Below are positions 19,085 to 29,066 of a DNA stretch of 64,000 nt, piece by piece. Source of the stretch: Pseudomonas sp. UBA5706 (GTDB taxonomy: Bacteria > Pseudomonadota > Gammaproteobacteria > Pseudomonadales > Pseudomonadaceae); the NCBI RefSeq assembly GCF_002419965.1, contig NZ_DIHC01000046.1, forward strand, positions 124,524 through 188,523, in the 5' to 3' direction. The notes under the pieces were generated by a model, which had not been told where the DNA came from, ran no database searches, and saw only the letters and a program-made list of their open reading frames with translations. Numbering within the stretch: position 1 is the first letter of the stretch; each line of letters starts with the position of its first letter. The position numbers and the translations under genes are program-made.

Positions 19085-19260
19085 TGCCGGCTTTGAGGCA
19101 TACTTGCAGGCAGATTGATAACGGCCGGCACGCACGATCGGCTCGTACCCCTGGCTGAACAGGGTCGCTGGCTGTGGGGTGACAGCGCAATCAGACGGCC
19201 GCACCCGCTACCCGGTCCTCATTCGCGGCATCCCTTGCAACTGAACCGGACGAGGTAAAG

Positions 19261-19953
19261 GTGCTTCCGCAAATCGCTGATCCCGATGCCCAAGCGCAAC
19301 GCCAGGCGAGATTTCAGGGCCTCATCGGTCTTGGCTTCGTTGCCGCTCTTTCTTTCATCGCTGGCATGACAGACGCCATCGGGTTTATGGCCACGGGCGA
19401 TTTTGTGTCATTCATGAGTGGCAATACCACGCGACTTGCCGTGGCTTTGTATCAGGACAGCCTTACGCGCTCGGCGCACATCGCGCTGTTGGTGCTGGTG
19501 TTCATCCTCGGCAACGTCATTGGCGTGCTCGCGGCAAAATGCTTCGACCGCAGGCCCTGGCCGCTGCTGTTGAGCATTGGCAGTCTGCTCATGGCTTGCG
19601 GGTATTGGGGGGCAAACCCCGCGATGGTGCTGCTGGCGGTTATTGCGATGGGCATGATCAATGCCGTGGTCGAGGAGGTAAACGGCCTACCGATTGGACT
19701 CACTTACGTGACAGGGGCGTTGTCGCGGTTTGGAAGAGGGCTTGGCCGCTGGCTGACAGGCGAGCGGCGTAGCGGTTGGCGAGTCCAGTTGATACCGTGG
19801 TGCGGAATGCTCGCTGGCGGTATTGCCGGGGGCATCCTGGCGGACCTCATGAACCTTGAAGCCATGCTGGTCAGCGGGTTGGTGACTGTCGCGCTGGGAA
19901 TCGTTTCCTTAAAAATGCCGAGAAACTGGCGGTTCCATCCCCGCGCTGAATAA
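19261..19953 (+). CDS. YoaK-family (DUF1275) membrane protein
   Basis: 230 residues with about six hydrophobic segments. The family signature is clear: FIAGMTDAIGFMATGDFVSFMSGNTTRLA in adjoining pieces near the N-terminus, followed by GMINAVVEEVNGLPIGLTYVTGAL. The start is GTG at 19261, preceded by GAGG. YoaK/DUF1275 proteins are inner-membrane proteins of unproven transport function. Confidence 0.85.
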   Translation: MLPQIADPDAQAQRQARFQGLIGLGFVAALSFIAGMTDAIGFMATGDFVSFMSGNTTRLAVALYQDSLTRSAHIALLVLVFILGNVIGVLAAKCFDRRPWPLLLSIGSLLMACGYWGANPAMVLLAVIAMGMINAVVEEVNGLPIGLTYVTGALSRFGRGLGRWLTGERRSGWRVQLIPWCGMLAGGIAGGILADLMNLEAMLVSGLVTVALGIVSLKMPRNWRFHPRAE

Positions 19954-20030
19954 CGCTGCGAGCGCCGGTGCCCTCTGAATGCGTTGGCTGTCGATGGCGC
20001 CTCCACCCACCAGCGCCGGACGTTCGTCCG

Positions 20031-23000
20031 TCAAAGGCCTGGTTCTGTCTTTGAAGGGGCTGCACCGGGCGCATGCTCACCTGGCTGGGTGACGGGCCTG
20101 GCGGTTGTCTTTCGCCAGGGCGCGATCAGGCTGTGCAACAGCGGGACAAAGAACAGGATCAGCAGCGTGGCGCTGAGCGTGCCGCCGAACACCGCGGTGC
20201 CGATGGCTCGCTGGCTGGCCGATCCCGGCCCGCTTGCCAGCACCAGCGGCAGTACGCCGAACATGAATGCCAGCGAGGTCATGACGATAGGCCGTAGCCG
20301 CATCCTTGCGGCATCCAGGATCGCTTGACGCGTGGTGCGACCCTCGCTCATCAGTGTCTGCGCCACCTCGACGATGAGGATCGCGTTCTTGGCGCACAGG
20401 CCGATCGTGGTGATCACCCCGACCTTGAAATACAGGTCATTGGGTAACCCGCGCAACGTGCTGGCCAGCAACGTACCGAGCACGCCCAAGGGTATGGCCA
20501 GTACCACCGTCAGCGGCACCGACCAACTTTCATAGAGCGCCGCCAGACAGAGAAATACGATCAGGATCGACAGACCGAACAGCAGAGGCACTTGCTGCCC
20601 GGACGTGTGCTCTTGCCAGGACTGCCCGGACCATTCGTAGCCAATGCCCGTAGGCAGCTGCGCGGCCAGCTGCGCAAGCCTGTCCATGGCCTGGGTCGTG
20701 CTGTAACCGGGAGCAGGAGTGCCACTGATCGCCAGCGAAGGGAATCCGTCGTAGTGATCGACGCTCAATGCGCCCCGGGTCCATTTCATGCTGACGAATG
20801 AGCTTAACGGCACCATGTCGCCGCGCTGGTTACGCACCCGCGCCTCCAGCAGGCTGTCCGGTAGCTGGCGGTCATCGCTGCGCGCCTGAACCAGAATCCG
20901 CCGCACCTGGTTGTCGAGAATGAAATCGCCCAGGTATTGAGAGCCGTAGAGGGTTTCCAGGGTCTGGTTGATCTGCGTGACCTCGACACCCATGCTCTGC
21001 GCCTTGAGCCGGTCAATGCTGACACGCAGTTGCGGCGCGTCATCCTGCCCCGAGAACTCGACACTGGCCAGCGCCGGATCTTTGCTGGCCCATTCCAGCA
21101 AGCGGTTTTTGGCGGCCATCAGCGCCGCATGGCCCAGGCCCGCGCGGTCCTGCAACTGCATCTCGACACCGGCGGACATGCCCAGGCTGTTGATCGGCGG
21201 CGGTCGCAGTCCCTTGATCAACGCCTCGGGCTCGCTGGAAGTGCCGTGCTTGAAATGGGCGTTGAAGCGTTCCAGGATCGCCTCCATCTGCTGGTCGGGC
21301 CGGGTACGCTGGGACCAGGGAATCAGCGTTGGCCACACCATCGCCGAATTTTCGCCGTCGCCAAAATAGCTGAATCCCTGCACCGCGAAGAGACTGCTGA
21401 TAGTGGCGTCATGGCGCATATACTGCTCAACCTCTTCAACGACCGCTCGGGTCGCGCCTTGAGTCGAGCCGGTCGGCAGCAGGATCACCGCGGAAAAACG
21501 GCCCTCGTCCTCGTTGGGCAGGAAGCCGCCGGGCAACTGCATGAACAGCAACGCCACCCCGGCGAGGAGCGCGCCGTACAGGCCCATGTAGCGCAGGGGG
21601 CGATTGAGGATGCGCTGCAAGGCGCGTCCATAGCCCGCATAACAGCGCTGACTCACGCTATCAGCCTTAGCCTGTGCGACGGGTTTCTGGTGCGGTTTGA
21701 GCAGGCTGGCGCACAAGGCGGGGGTGAGCGTCAGCGCCAGCCAGGCCGATAGCGCCATCGGCACCGCCAGGGCCACGGTGAACTGCCGATAGATCGCCCC
21801 GACCGCGCCATTGAGGAACGCCATCGGCAAAAACACCGCTGTCAGCACCACGGTGATGGCCACGATCGCGCCGCTGATCTGGCTCATCGCCTTAAGCGTG
21901 GCTTGCCGCGGCGGCAGTTGCTCTTGCTGCATGATGCGTTCGACGTTTTCCACCACCACGATGGCGTCATCCACCAGAATGCCAATCGCCAGCACCATGC
22001 CGAACAGGGTCAGTACGTTGATCGAAAATCCCAGCGCCCACATCACCGCGCACGTACCACTGAGCGCGATGGGCACCACCAGGGTCGGGATCAATGTCGC
22101 CCGCAGGCTGCGCAGAAACGCCCACATCACCAGAAAGACCAGCACCATGGCCTCGACCAAGGTGTAGCCGACCTTGCGAATCGACAGTTTGACGAACGCA
22201 GAGTTATCGAACGAGGTCTGCAGATGCATGCCCGCAGGCAGTTGGGCCGACAGCGTTTTGAGCGTGGCCTTCAGGCCGTCGGTGGTGGCCAGCGCGTTGG
22301 CCCCGGGCGCCAGCCTGACCGACATCGCCGCTGTCGGTTTGCCTTCTAGAAAGGCCGGGTAAGAGTAGTCGCTCGCCCCCAGTTCGACCCGCGCCACATC
22401 CGCCACCCGCAGTGCCGAACCGTCGCCGTTGACGCGCAGGGCGATGTCACCGAAGGCCTGGGCGGTGTCGAGGTTCTCTTCCACGGACAGCGGCGCGGTG
22501 AGGGTGGTATCCGGCGAGCTCGGCGCGGCACCGAACGAACCCAGCGGAATGCGCTCGTTGCGCTGGCTGATGGCGGCGACCAGTTCGGTGGATGTGATGC
22601 CCAGAGCAGTCAGCTTGTGCACGTCGGGCCAGATCCGCATGGCGTATTCGGGGCTCCACAGGTTGACCGAGCCGACACCTGTGACCCGTAGCAGCGCCGG
22701 GCGCACCAGGCTGCTGGCAAGCTCGCCGAGCTGAATGTGGCTCACATCGGGGTTATCGGCGCTTAACGTGACGTAGAGCAACGGGCTCTGGCTGCTCTGT
22801 TCGACCTGTATGCCCTGGCGACGTACGCTTTCCGGCAGGCGTTCTTCCACGCGCTTGATACGGTTCTGCACCTCGACGGCCGCCAGCTTGCTGTTGGTGC
22901 CCGGTATCAGCAGCACATCGATTTCGACATGCCCCTCGATGCTGCTGGAGTTGAACGACAGCAAGCCGGGAATGCCACTAAGCTCACGCTCGATGACGGA

Positions 23001-23186
23001 GGTGACGGTACGCTCGACAACCTGTGGCGAGGCACCGGGGTAAAAGGCTTCGATGCCGATACGTGGCGGCGACACATTGGGGTAGCGTTCGACCGCCAGC
23101 TCCGTAATCGCGAACACACCGCCGAGAAACAACAGAATGGCCAATACCCAGGCCATGACCGGGCGATCGATGAAAAAAGCTGACAT
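20031..23186 (-). CDS. RND multidrug efflux permease (HAE1 family)
   Basis: 1051 residues, the usual length. The N-terminus MSAFFIDRPVMAWVLAILL is the classic RND start. Helix 4 has GILVDDAIVVVENVERIM, where the adjacent Asp pair belongs to the proton relay. Two large periplasmic loops and 12 helices are apparent. It would pump drugs or toxic metabolites from the periplasm or membrane using the proton gradient, together with the adaptor encoded 7 bp upstream. No outer-membrane channel gene follows, so it probably borrows an OprM/TolC-like channel encoded elsewhere. Confidence 0.93.
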   Translation of the reverse strand: MSAFFIDRPVMAWVLAILLFLGGVFAITELAVERYPNVSPPRIGIEAFYPGASPQVVERTVTSVIERELSGIPGLLSFNSSSIEGHVEIDVLLIPGTNSKLAAVEVQNRIKRVEERLPESVRRQGIQVEQSSQSPLLYVTLSADNPDVSHIQLGELASSLVRPALLRVTGVGSVNLWSPEYAMRIWPDVHKLTALGITSTELVAAISQRNERIPLGSFGAAPSSPDTTLTAPLSVEENLDTAQAFGDIALRVNGDGSALRVADVARVELGASDYSYPAFLEGKPTAAMSVRLAPGANALATTDGLKATLKTLSAQLPAGMHLQTSFDNSAFVKLSIRKVGYTLVEAMVLVFLVMWAFLRSLRATLIPTLVVPIALSGTCAVMWALGFSINVLTLFGMVLAIGILVDDAIVVVENVERIMQQEQLPPRQATLKAMSQISGAIVAITVVLTAVFLPMAFLNGAVGAIYRQFTVALAVPMALSAWLALTLTPALCASLLKPHQKPVAQAKADSVSQRCYAGYGRALQRILNRPLRYMGLYGALLAGVALLFMQLPGGFLPNEDEGRFSAVILLPTGSTQGATRAVVEEVEQYMRHDATISSLFAVQGFSYFGDGENSAMVWPTLIPWSQRTRPDQQMEAILERFNAHFKHGTSSEPEALIKGLRPPPINSLGMSAGVEMQLQDRAGLGHAALMAAKNRLLEWASKDPALASVEFSGQDDAPQLRVSIDRLKAQSMGVEVTQINQTLETLYGSQYLGDFILDNQVRRILVQARSDDRQLPDSLLEARVRNQRGDMVPLSSFVSMKWTRGALSVDHYDGFPSLAISGTPAPGYSTTQAMDRLAQLAAQLPTGIGYEWSGQSWQEHTSGQQVPLLFGLSILIVFLCLAALYESWSVPLTVVLAIPLGVLGTLLASTLRGLPNDLYFKVGVITTIGLCAKNAILIVEVAQTLMSEGRTTRQAILDAARMRLRPIVMTSLAFMFGVLPLVLASGPGSASQRAIGTAVFGGTLSATLLILFFVPLLHSLIAPWRKTTARPVTQPGEHAPGAAPSKTEPGL

Positions 23187-23193
23187 GGTGTCC

Positions 23194-24336
23194 TTATCGT
23201 TGGCTGATAGCCGCAGGTTGCGCTGCTTCCTTTAATCGAACAGGCTGCCCGTCGCGTAATGCGCTGCCCCCAAGAATGACCCGCTCGCCGCCTGAAAGAC
23301 CTGACTCCACGCGCCACTGCCTGGCCTCAAGGCGATCGGCCTGGACGTAGACTTGATGCGCGATGCCGTCTCGCTCAACCATCACATACGCACCGTTATC
23401 GGCACGGGCCAATGCCTGCTGCGGTATCAGCACCGCCTTGCCCGGGTTCGCGCGCTCGAGTTCGACCTGCACGTACATGCCCGGCAGTAGAAGGTGATCG
23501 GGGTTGGCGAACACCGCACGCAAGGCCACGGTATCGGTTTGCGGGTCCAGCGCCGAGTCGGAAAAGTCGAGCGTCCCCGCCAGGCCATAGCGCGAGCCAT
23601 CGCTCAACTCAAGGCTTACGGTCTGCACGTTGGCGTCGTCGGGGTGGGCCATGTGCGCTTTGCGCAGGGCCAGGTAATCCGAACCCGGCTGGGCGAATTC
23701 CACGTAGATCGGGTCGATCTGCTCGACGGTGGTCAACACCGTGCCTTCATCCTGTCCGACCATTGCTCCTTCGCTGACCAGTGCCTTGCGCGCTCGCCCG
23801 GCAATAGGGGCGGTGACGGTGGCGTACTCCAGTTGCAACCGTGCGGAGCGTACTTTCGCCAGCGTCAGCTGTTCCATCGCCCGTGCCTGTTTCTCGGCAA
23901 AGAAATCCTTGCGGTACTGCTGCATGCTGACGGAATGGTCTTCCACCAGTTGCTTGGATCGATGAGCGATGTCCGTTGCCGCCTCGGCCGCCGCCGCGGC
24001 CTGGGCATGTTCGGCTTCGGCCGAGGCCAGCTCGACGTCCAACTGCGCAGGATCGATACGAAACAGCAACTGCCCGGCCTTCACATCCTGCCCCTCGGTG
24101 TAGGCGCGCTTATTCACGATGCCCTGCACCCGCGCGCGCACCTGAGCACTGCGATAGGCGGTCAGGCGTCCGGTCAGGTGTAAGGTCCGGGCTTGGGTCG
24201 AGGGCATGGCAATGGCGACTTCCACCATCGGCAGGGCAGGCGGTGCTGCTGAGTCAGGCGGTTGGCAGCCTGCGAGAACCACGCAGGTGGCGATCGCCAG
24301 TGTTGCCGTCCATGGTGTAAAAGAAGCGACGTGCAT
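23194..24336 (-). CDS. RND periplasmic adaptor lipoprotein (MexA/AcrA family)
   Basis: 380 residues from the ATG at 24336 (AAGG 7 nt upstream). A lipoprotein signal ends in the lipobox VLAGC with Cys at about residue 24. This rules out the longer frame from 24468. Then come the lipoyl half (TEGQDVKAGQLLFRIDPAQ), a helical hairpin rich in Ala/Glu, the second lipoyl half (YATVTAPIAGRARKALVSEG) and the beta-barrel. It anchors in the inner membrane, bridges the RND permease to an outer-membrane channel and is co-transcribed with it. No local repressor gene is seen. Confidence 0.92.
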   Translation of the reverse strand: MHVASFTPWTATLAIATCVVLAGCQPPDSAAPPALPMVEVAIAMPSTQARTLHLTGRLTAYRSAQVRARVQGIVNKRAYTEGQDVKAGQLLFRIDPAQLDVELASAEAEHAQAAAAAEAATDIAHRSKQLVEDHSVSMQQYRKDFFAEKQARAMEQLTLAKVRSARLQLEYATVTAPIAGRARKALVSEGAMVGQDEGTVLTTVEQIDPIYVEFAQPGSDYLALRKAHMAHPDDANVQTVSLELSDGSRYGLAGTLDFSDSALDPQTDTVALRAVFANPDHLLLPGMYVQVELERANPGKAVLIPQQALARADNGAYVMVERDGIAHQVYVQADRLEARQWRVESGLSGGERVILGGSALRDGQPVRLKEAAQPAAISQR

Positions 24337-24645
24337 CAGGTACCTTGACTGGAAAAGGGGGCTGCAGCGAGTGCGTATGCAGCGCATGAGCGCGATCCAT
24401 CGGCGAGTCGGCAAAATACCATAATCGAATAAATATAAGGGCAGGGTGCGCAGAATCAGCTGTTTCAACTATTAGAAGCCGCTTAGAAGCCGCTTGGCCT
24501 TTCGTGCAACAGGCCATGGGACGTCTGGCGCTTTTGATTCCCGCCTTTGGTACCGGTTTACCCGGCTCGGCACAACCCCGTCACACACGCTGGAGGTTAC
24601 GACGGCAGCGAAGGTCGATCGTGCAGGGCGAAGGATCGCCCTCGT
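24337..24645. other. Intergenic region between RND operon and hybrid kinase gene
   Basis: No gene is recognised. The AT-rich part at about 24420-24480 is the likely place for the RND operon promoter. No clear operator palindrome is visible. Confidence 0.35.
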
Positions 24646-27132
24646 TCAACGGCGAGCCGCCACCCTGCCGAGCATCCGCGACAGTTGATCGATGGAGTAG
24701 GGCTTGTGCAGCAAATCGAAGCCGTTCGTGCCGCTTTGCGCCAGGACATCACTGTAGCCGGAGGTCAGGATCACCGGCAGTGTAGGGTAGCGTTGGCGGA
24801 TTTCGTTGGCGAGTTCGATTCCGCTCATGCCGGGCATGACAACGTCTGAAAACACCACATCGAATTGATCGGCATGTTCCTGAAGTTCCCCCAGGGCATC
24901 CCCGGCCGATGGCGCCAAAACGGTCAGGTATCCCAGCTCGGCCAGCGCCTGCGTGGCGAATTCACCTACATCCACATTGTCTTCAACGATCAGCACGCGT
25001 GTCCCATGCCCGTCCTCAAGGGGCGGCGGCAGATGATCGGGTTGCGCGATGCGGCTTGCTGCGACCACTCGCGGTAAATAGAGCGTGAACGTGGTGCCTT
25101 TATCGATTTCACTTTCGACCGCGATTTCTCCGCCCGATTGCTTGGCGAAGCCGAATACCTGGCTGAGCCCCAGTCCAGTGCCTTCTCCCACGTTTTTGGT
25201 GGTGTAGAACGGCTCGAAGATCTGCTCCAGATGAGCGTCGGCAATGCCCGCACCGGTGTCGGTGATGGAGATGGCAACGAACGGTGCCTTGACCGCCTGA
25301 TGCAGACGGATCATCGGCATCGATTCGACGGGCCGCGCCGTGATGGTGAGCCGGCCTTCGCCCATCATCGCGTCTCTGGCGTTCGCCACGATGTTCACCA
25401 GCGCGGTGTCGAACTGGCTCGGATCGGCGTTCACGAAGCAGGGGGCGCTGGACAGTTCGGCTTCGATCTCGATGCGCGAGCCGGTCAAGGTCGCGGTCAT
25501 GCCGCTGATTGCGCGGATGTTATCGCAGACGCTGAACACCTCCGGCTGCAGCGCTTGCCTGCGAGCAAACGCTAATAATTGCCCGGTCAGCGTGGCGGCG
25601 CGATTGACGGTTTCGGAAATAGCGGTGACGTAGCGCAGTCGCCGCTCTTCGGAAAGTCCCGGCCGCATGAGCAGATCGGTCGAGGAGCGGATGACCGTCA
25701 GCAGGTTATTGAAGTCGTGGGCCACGCCACCGGTGAGTTGGCCCACCGCTTCCATTTTCTGTGACTGGCGCAAGGCTTCGGCCTGTTCTTTTTCGGTCGT
25801 CACATGGCGACCGGCAGCGTAGACGCGCCCGTCCTGGAAGGCCCCCGTCCAACTGAACCATTTGTACGAACCGTCCTTATGCCGCAACCGGTATTCGTAA
25901 GGCTCGATCAGTGGCGTCTCGAAAATTCCCGAGAACGCCGCGAGCGACGAGCGCAGATCGTCGGGGTGGGTGTAGTCCGAGAACGTCGTGCCGATCAGTT
26001 CGCGTTCGGTCCATCCCAGCTGTTCGGTCCAGCGTGCATTGACCGCGTCCAGCGTGCCGTTCGGTGATGCAATGACCAGCAACTCCTGCGACAGCCCCCA
26101 GGCACGATCACGTTCGCGAGTACGCATCTCAAGGCTCGCCGCCTGTTCCTTTTCCCCGGTAATGTCACGGCCGCTGCAATAGATTTTTCCATCTTCCAGG
26201 ACCGCGACCCAAGCCAGCCATCGGTAGCTTCCGTCGCGGTGCCGGTAACGGTTCTGAAACCGCGATACGGGTCGGCCTTCTACTGCCTTGGTGAACACGG
26301 CCCGGCTTGCCGCCACATCATCGGGGTGGACGAACGAAAGGAAAGTGGTATGCAGCTCTCCCGGCGACCATCCGAGCGCGATGGTCCATGCAGGGTTTGC
26401 CGCTTCGATCATGCCTTGGGCGTTGATCACCGAGAGCAGATCCGGGCTGAGCAACCATGTCCGACTGCGCTCCGTGGCGCGCTCGTTGACTTTGCTTTCC
26501 AGCTTGGCATTCAGCTCACGCAACTCGTCCTGGCACAGGCGCAACTTCTGATCGCCCCGGTGTCGCTCTATCGCCAGCGCGGCGGTCTGGGCGATGACCG
26601 CAAGCCCCTCGATATCGCTCGGCGTCGGCGAGCGGGGCTCGCTGTAATAAACCGCAAAGGTGCCCAGTACTCGGTCGTCCGCTGCCTTGATAGGTGTAGA
26701 CCAGCACGCGCGCAAGCCATGAGAATCGGCAAGCGCGGCATACCCCTCCCAGCGAGGGCAGAGGGCAATATCATTGACGTAAACAGGCGTACCAAGCGTT
26801 GCACACGCCGGGCAGGTACCGACGCGTTCGTCGATGGCGATGCCCTGGATCGCTTCGGTGTAGGCAGTTGGCAGGCTGGGTGCGATGCTATGCAGCATGG
26901 ACTTGCCGTCTTCGCCGAGCAGCAGGAAAGAGCCAATCATCGGCGGGCTGTGTGCTTCAACTGTCAGGAGCAGTTCGCCGAGCGCATCGACCAGCGGCAG
27001 GCCAGCAGCGATCTGGCCGAGTACCCGCCGCTCAAGCGCGATTCGCGCTGCAGGCGAATACATTGCACCGGGCAGACGTAGGTCAATCGACGGCCTGGAC
27101 CCTGGCTTATCAGTGATCACGGCAAGCGTCAT
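24646..27132 (-). CDS. Hybrid sensor histidine kinase/response regulator (GAF-PAS-PAS-HisKA-HATPase-REC)
   Basis: About 828 residues if started at the ATG at 27132; the frame is open to 27342, adding 70 residues of low-complexity sequence, and neither start has a strong ribosome site. Order: GAF (about 25-200, with GIAIDERVGTCPACATLGTP), PAS/PAC pair (235-460; the PAC repeats RHRDGSYRWLAW and RHKDGSYKWFSW are near copies), His in GGVAHDFNNLL (residue 472), ATPase motifs NIVANARDAM, DTGAGIAD and GTGLGLSQVFGF, then a receiver with Asp in VVFSDVVMPGMSG. There are no transmembrane helices. It is a paralogue in design of the kinase at 6160-9159; its partner is unknown. Confidence 0.9.
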   Translation of the reverse strand: MTLAVITDKPGSRPSIDLRLPGAMYSPAARIALERRVLGQIAAGLPLVDALGELLLTVEAHSPPMIGSFLLLGEDGKSMLHSIAPSLPTAYTEAIQGIAIDERVGTCPACATLGTPVYVNDIALCPRWEGYAALADSHGLRACWSTPIKAADDRVLGTFAVYYSEPRSPTPSDIEGLAVIAQTAALAIERHRGDQKLRLCQDELRELNAKLESKVNERATERSRTWLLSPDLLSVINAQGMIEAANPAWTIALGWSPGELHTTFLSFVHPDDVAASRAVFTKAVEGRPVSRFQNRYRHRDGSYRWLAWVAVLEDGKIYCSGRDITGEKEQAASLEMRTRERDRAWGLSQELLVIASPNGTLDAVNARWTEQLGWTERELIGTTFSDYTHPDDLRSSLAAFSGIFETPLIEPYEYRLRHKDGSYKWFSWTGAFQDGRVYAAGRHVTTEKEQAEALRQSQKMEAVGQLTGGVAHDFNNLLTVIRSSTDLLMRPGLSEERRLRYVTAISETVNRAATLTGQLLAFARRQALQPEVFSVCDNIRAISGMTATLTGSRIEIEAELSSAPCFVNADPSQFDTALVNIVANARDAMMGEGRLTITARPVESMPMIRLHQAVKAPFVAISITDTGAGIADAHLEQIFEPFYTTKNVGEGTGLGLSQVFGFAKQSGGEIAVESEIDKGTTFTLYLPRVVAASRIAQPDHLPPPLEDGHGTRVLIVEDNVDVGEFATQALAELGYLTVLAPSAGDALGELQEHADQFDVVFSDVVMPGMSGIELANEIRQRYPTLPVILTSGYSDVLAQSGTNGFDLLHKPYSIDQLSRMLGRVAARR

Positions 27133-27557
27133 CGTGCATGGAAAATTCTCGGCGGGGCATTCGGAGGAAAGTGGGTCGAATATCCAGTTTGGCACTTCCC
27201 AGAGGGTTTGCACACGTTTGTCTGCTGACGCGGCGGATGCCGCGACGGCAACGCAAGAAGTGGCGGGGTCGTCAGTCAAGTCAGGGTGCTCTTCGTCGCG
27301 GTCGTTAGCGTTGGGCTTGCGACTGGGCTGACGACACCCCAAGCGTGGAGCGCTGTCTAGGGGCGCGGCTCAGGGTGCCCAAGTTGCGCCTGGCGTTCAC
27401 TGGACGTTCGAGCTGAAAATTACTTATTATAATTTTCTGTCAAGGCATAATTCTTTATAACCATATGATCTAACGTTATATTGCCGCGTCCCTTGGTCCT
27501 GACCCATGCGGGATATGGACTGGCGACGCACCGACCTCTCAGCGATTCGAGACCTGC

Positions 27558-28877
27558 ATGAGCCAAACTCTCCAACACATGCGCCTGGGGCTGTTCATTC
27601 AAGCTGCCGGGCATCACGCCAGTGGCTGGCGTTATCCTGGTGCCCAGAGCGGCAGCGAGAATTTCGCGCTGATCAAAAAGCTGACGCTGGCCGCCGAGCA
27701 AGCGTGCTTGGACATGGTGTTCCTTGGCGACAAACTGGTGACCAGCGCGCAGGAACATCCATCGATGATCGTGCGTTTTGAACCGTTGACCTTACTCGGT
27801 TCGCTGGCCTCGATCACCGAGAAGATCGGGCTGGCGGCGACGGCATCCACCACCTACGGCGAGCCTTACAGCGTCGCTCGCCAGTTCGGCACCCTGGACC
27901 ATATCTCCTGCGGCCGTGCCGCGTGGAACGTGGTGACCACCGGTTACGACAGTGCCGCGAATTTCTCCCGCGCGACTCACCCCAATCACGATCTGCGCTA
28001 CGAAGTGGCCGAGGAATTCGTCGATGTGGTGAGGGGCTTGTGGGACAGCTTCGATGACGATGCCTATGTGCGTGATGCCGAGTCAGGTGTCTATCTGAAC
28101 GCCGACAAGATGCATCGGCTGAACCATCGCGGGAAGCATTTCAGCATTGATGGCCCGTTGAACCTGACCCGCAGTCCGCAAGGGCATCCGGTACTGATTC
28201 AGGCGGGCTCCAGCGGACCGGGCATGGCGCTCGCCGCGCGGATCGCCGAGGTGGTCTTCACGGCCCAGCAGGACATCGAGACCGCCCAACGGTTTTACCG
28301 CGACCTCAAGCGTCAGGTCGTGGCCCACGGACGAAATCCGCAACATTGCCTGGTCATGCCCGGGATCATGCCGATCCTGGGGGCCACTGCCGCGCAGGCT
28401 CAAGCCAACTTCGAGCGTCTGCAGCAGTGGACGAATATCGACAACGCATTGAACCTGGTAGGCGAGCGACTGGGCCAGGACGTAAGGGGCCTGGATCTGG
28501 ATCAACCGCTGCCTGACATGCCGCTGCCGGAAAACATGAAAAGCCGCGCCAGATTGCTGCTCGACATGAGCCAGCGTGATGGGCTGACCTTGCGCCAGAT
28601 TTGCCATCTGGTCGCCGGCGCGCGGGGGCACAAGATCATCGTCGGTACCCCGGCGCAGGTCGCCGAGCAGATGATCGCCTGGTTCGAGGGCGAGGCCGCC
28701 GACGGTTTCAACCTCATGCCCTCGCATTTTCCGGAGGGCCTTGAGCTGTTCATCAGCGGGGTGCTGCCGATCCTGCGTCAGCGCGGCGTGTTTCGTCACC
28801 AGTACAGCGGGACTACCCTGCGTGAGCATCTTGGCTTGCCGCGTCCGGCACATCGTCGCTGGAACACGCCTGTTTAA
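27558..28877 (+). CDS. LLM-class flavin-dependent monooxygenase (NtaA/SnaA/DszA family)
   Basis: 439 residues, typical for the FMNH2-dependent NtaA/DszA group. Landmarks are LGLFIQAAGHHASGWRYPGA at the N-terminus, STTYGEPYSVARQFGTLDH, GRAAWNVVTTGYDSAANF and the ribityl/phosphate-binding segment PVLIQAGSSGPGMALAARIA. Such enzymes oxidise organosulfur, aminopolycarboxylate or alkane-type substrates using reduced flavin from a separate reductase; no reductase is adjacent. The upstream 140 bp are unusually AT-rich (27420-27480) and probably hold the promoter, possibly a sulfur- or LysR-type control region, but no defined site is visible. Confidence 0.88.
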   Translation: MSQTLQHMRLGLFIQAAGHHASGWRYPGAQSGSENFALIKKLTLAAEQACLDMVFLGDKLVTSAQEHPSMIVRFEPLTLLGSLASITEKIGLAATASTTYGEPYSVARQFGTLDHISCGRAAWNVVTTGYDSAANFSRATHPNHDLRYEVAEEFVDVVRGLWDSFDDDAYVRDAESGVYLNADKMHRLNHRGKHFSIDGPLNLTRSPQGHPVLIQAGSSGPGMALAARIAEVVFTAQQDIETAQRFYRDLKRQVVAHGRNPQHCLVMPGIMPILGATAAQAQANFERLQQWTNIDNALNLVGERLGQDVRGLDLDQPLPDMPLPENMKSRARLLLDMSQRDGLTLRQICHLVAGARGHKIIVGTPAQVAEQMIAWFEGEAADGFNLMPSHFPEGLELFISGVLPILRQRGVFRHQYSGTTLREHLGLPRPAHRRWNTPV

Positions 28878-29066
28878 TGCTCGCCCCGTAAAAAGTCGGC
28901 TGACAACCGCAGGGGGCGAGCAGGTCATTGCGCGCTATGCAGTGTGGTTAACCTTCAGGGGGCGAAGAATCGAAAGGGTTGGGGAGTCGGCTTGCACTGA
29001 TCGCCCGGAAGCGCAGGCGGGACCGGCAATCACTTTGCCTGATCCCTATGCAGCAGATTGCGAGGG

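Noticed and set aside
20937..21752. 271-codon plus-strand frame opposite the RND permease
   Set aside because: Composition (Arg, Gln, His-rich) and position antisense to conserved RND sequence mark it as a shadow.
28083..28928. 281-codon minus-strand frame opposite the flavin monooxygenase
   Set aside because: The plus strand encodes an unmistakable LLM monooxygenase; this frame has no family features.
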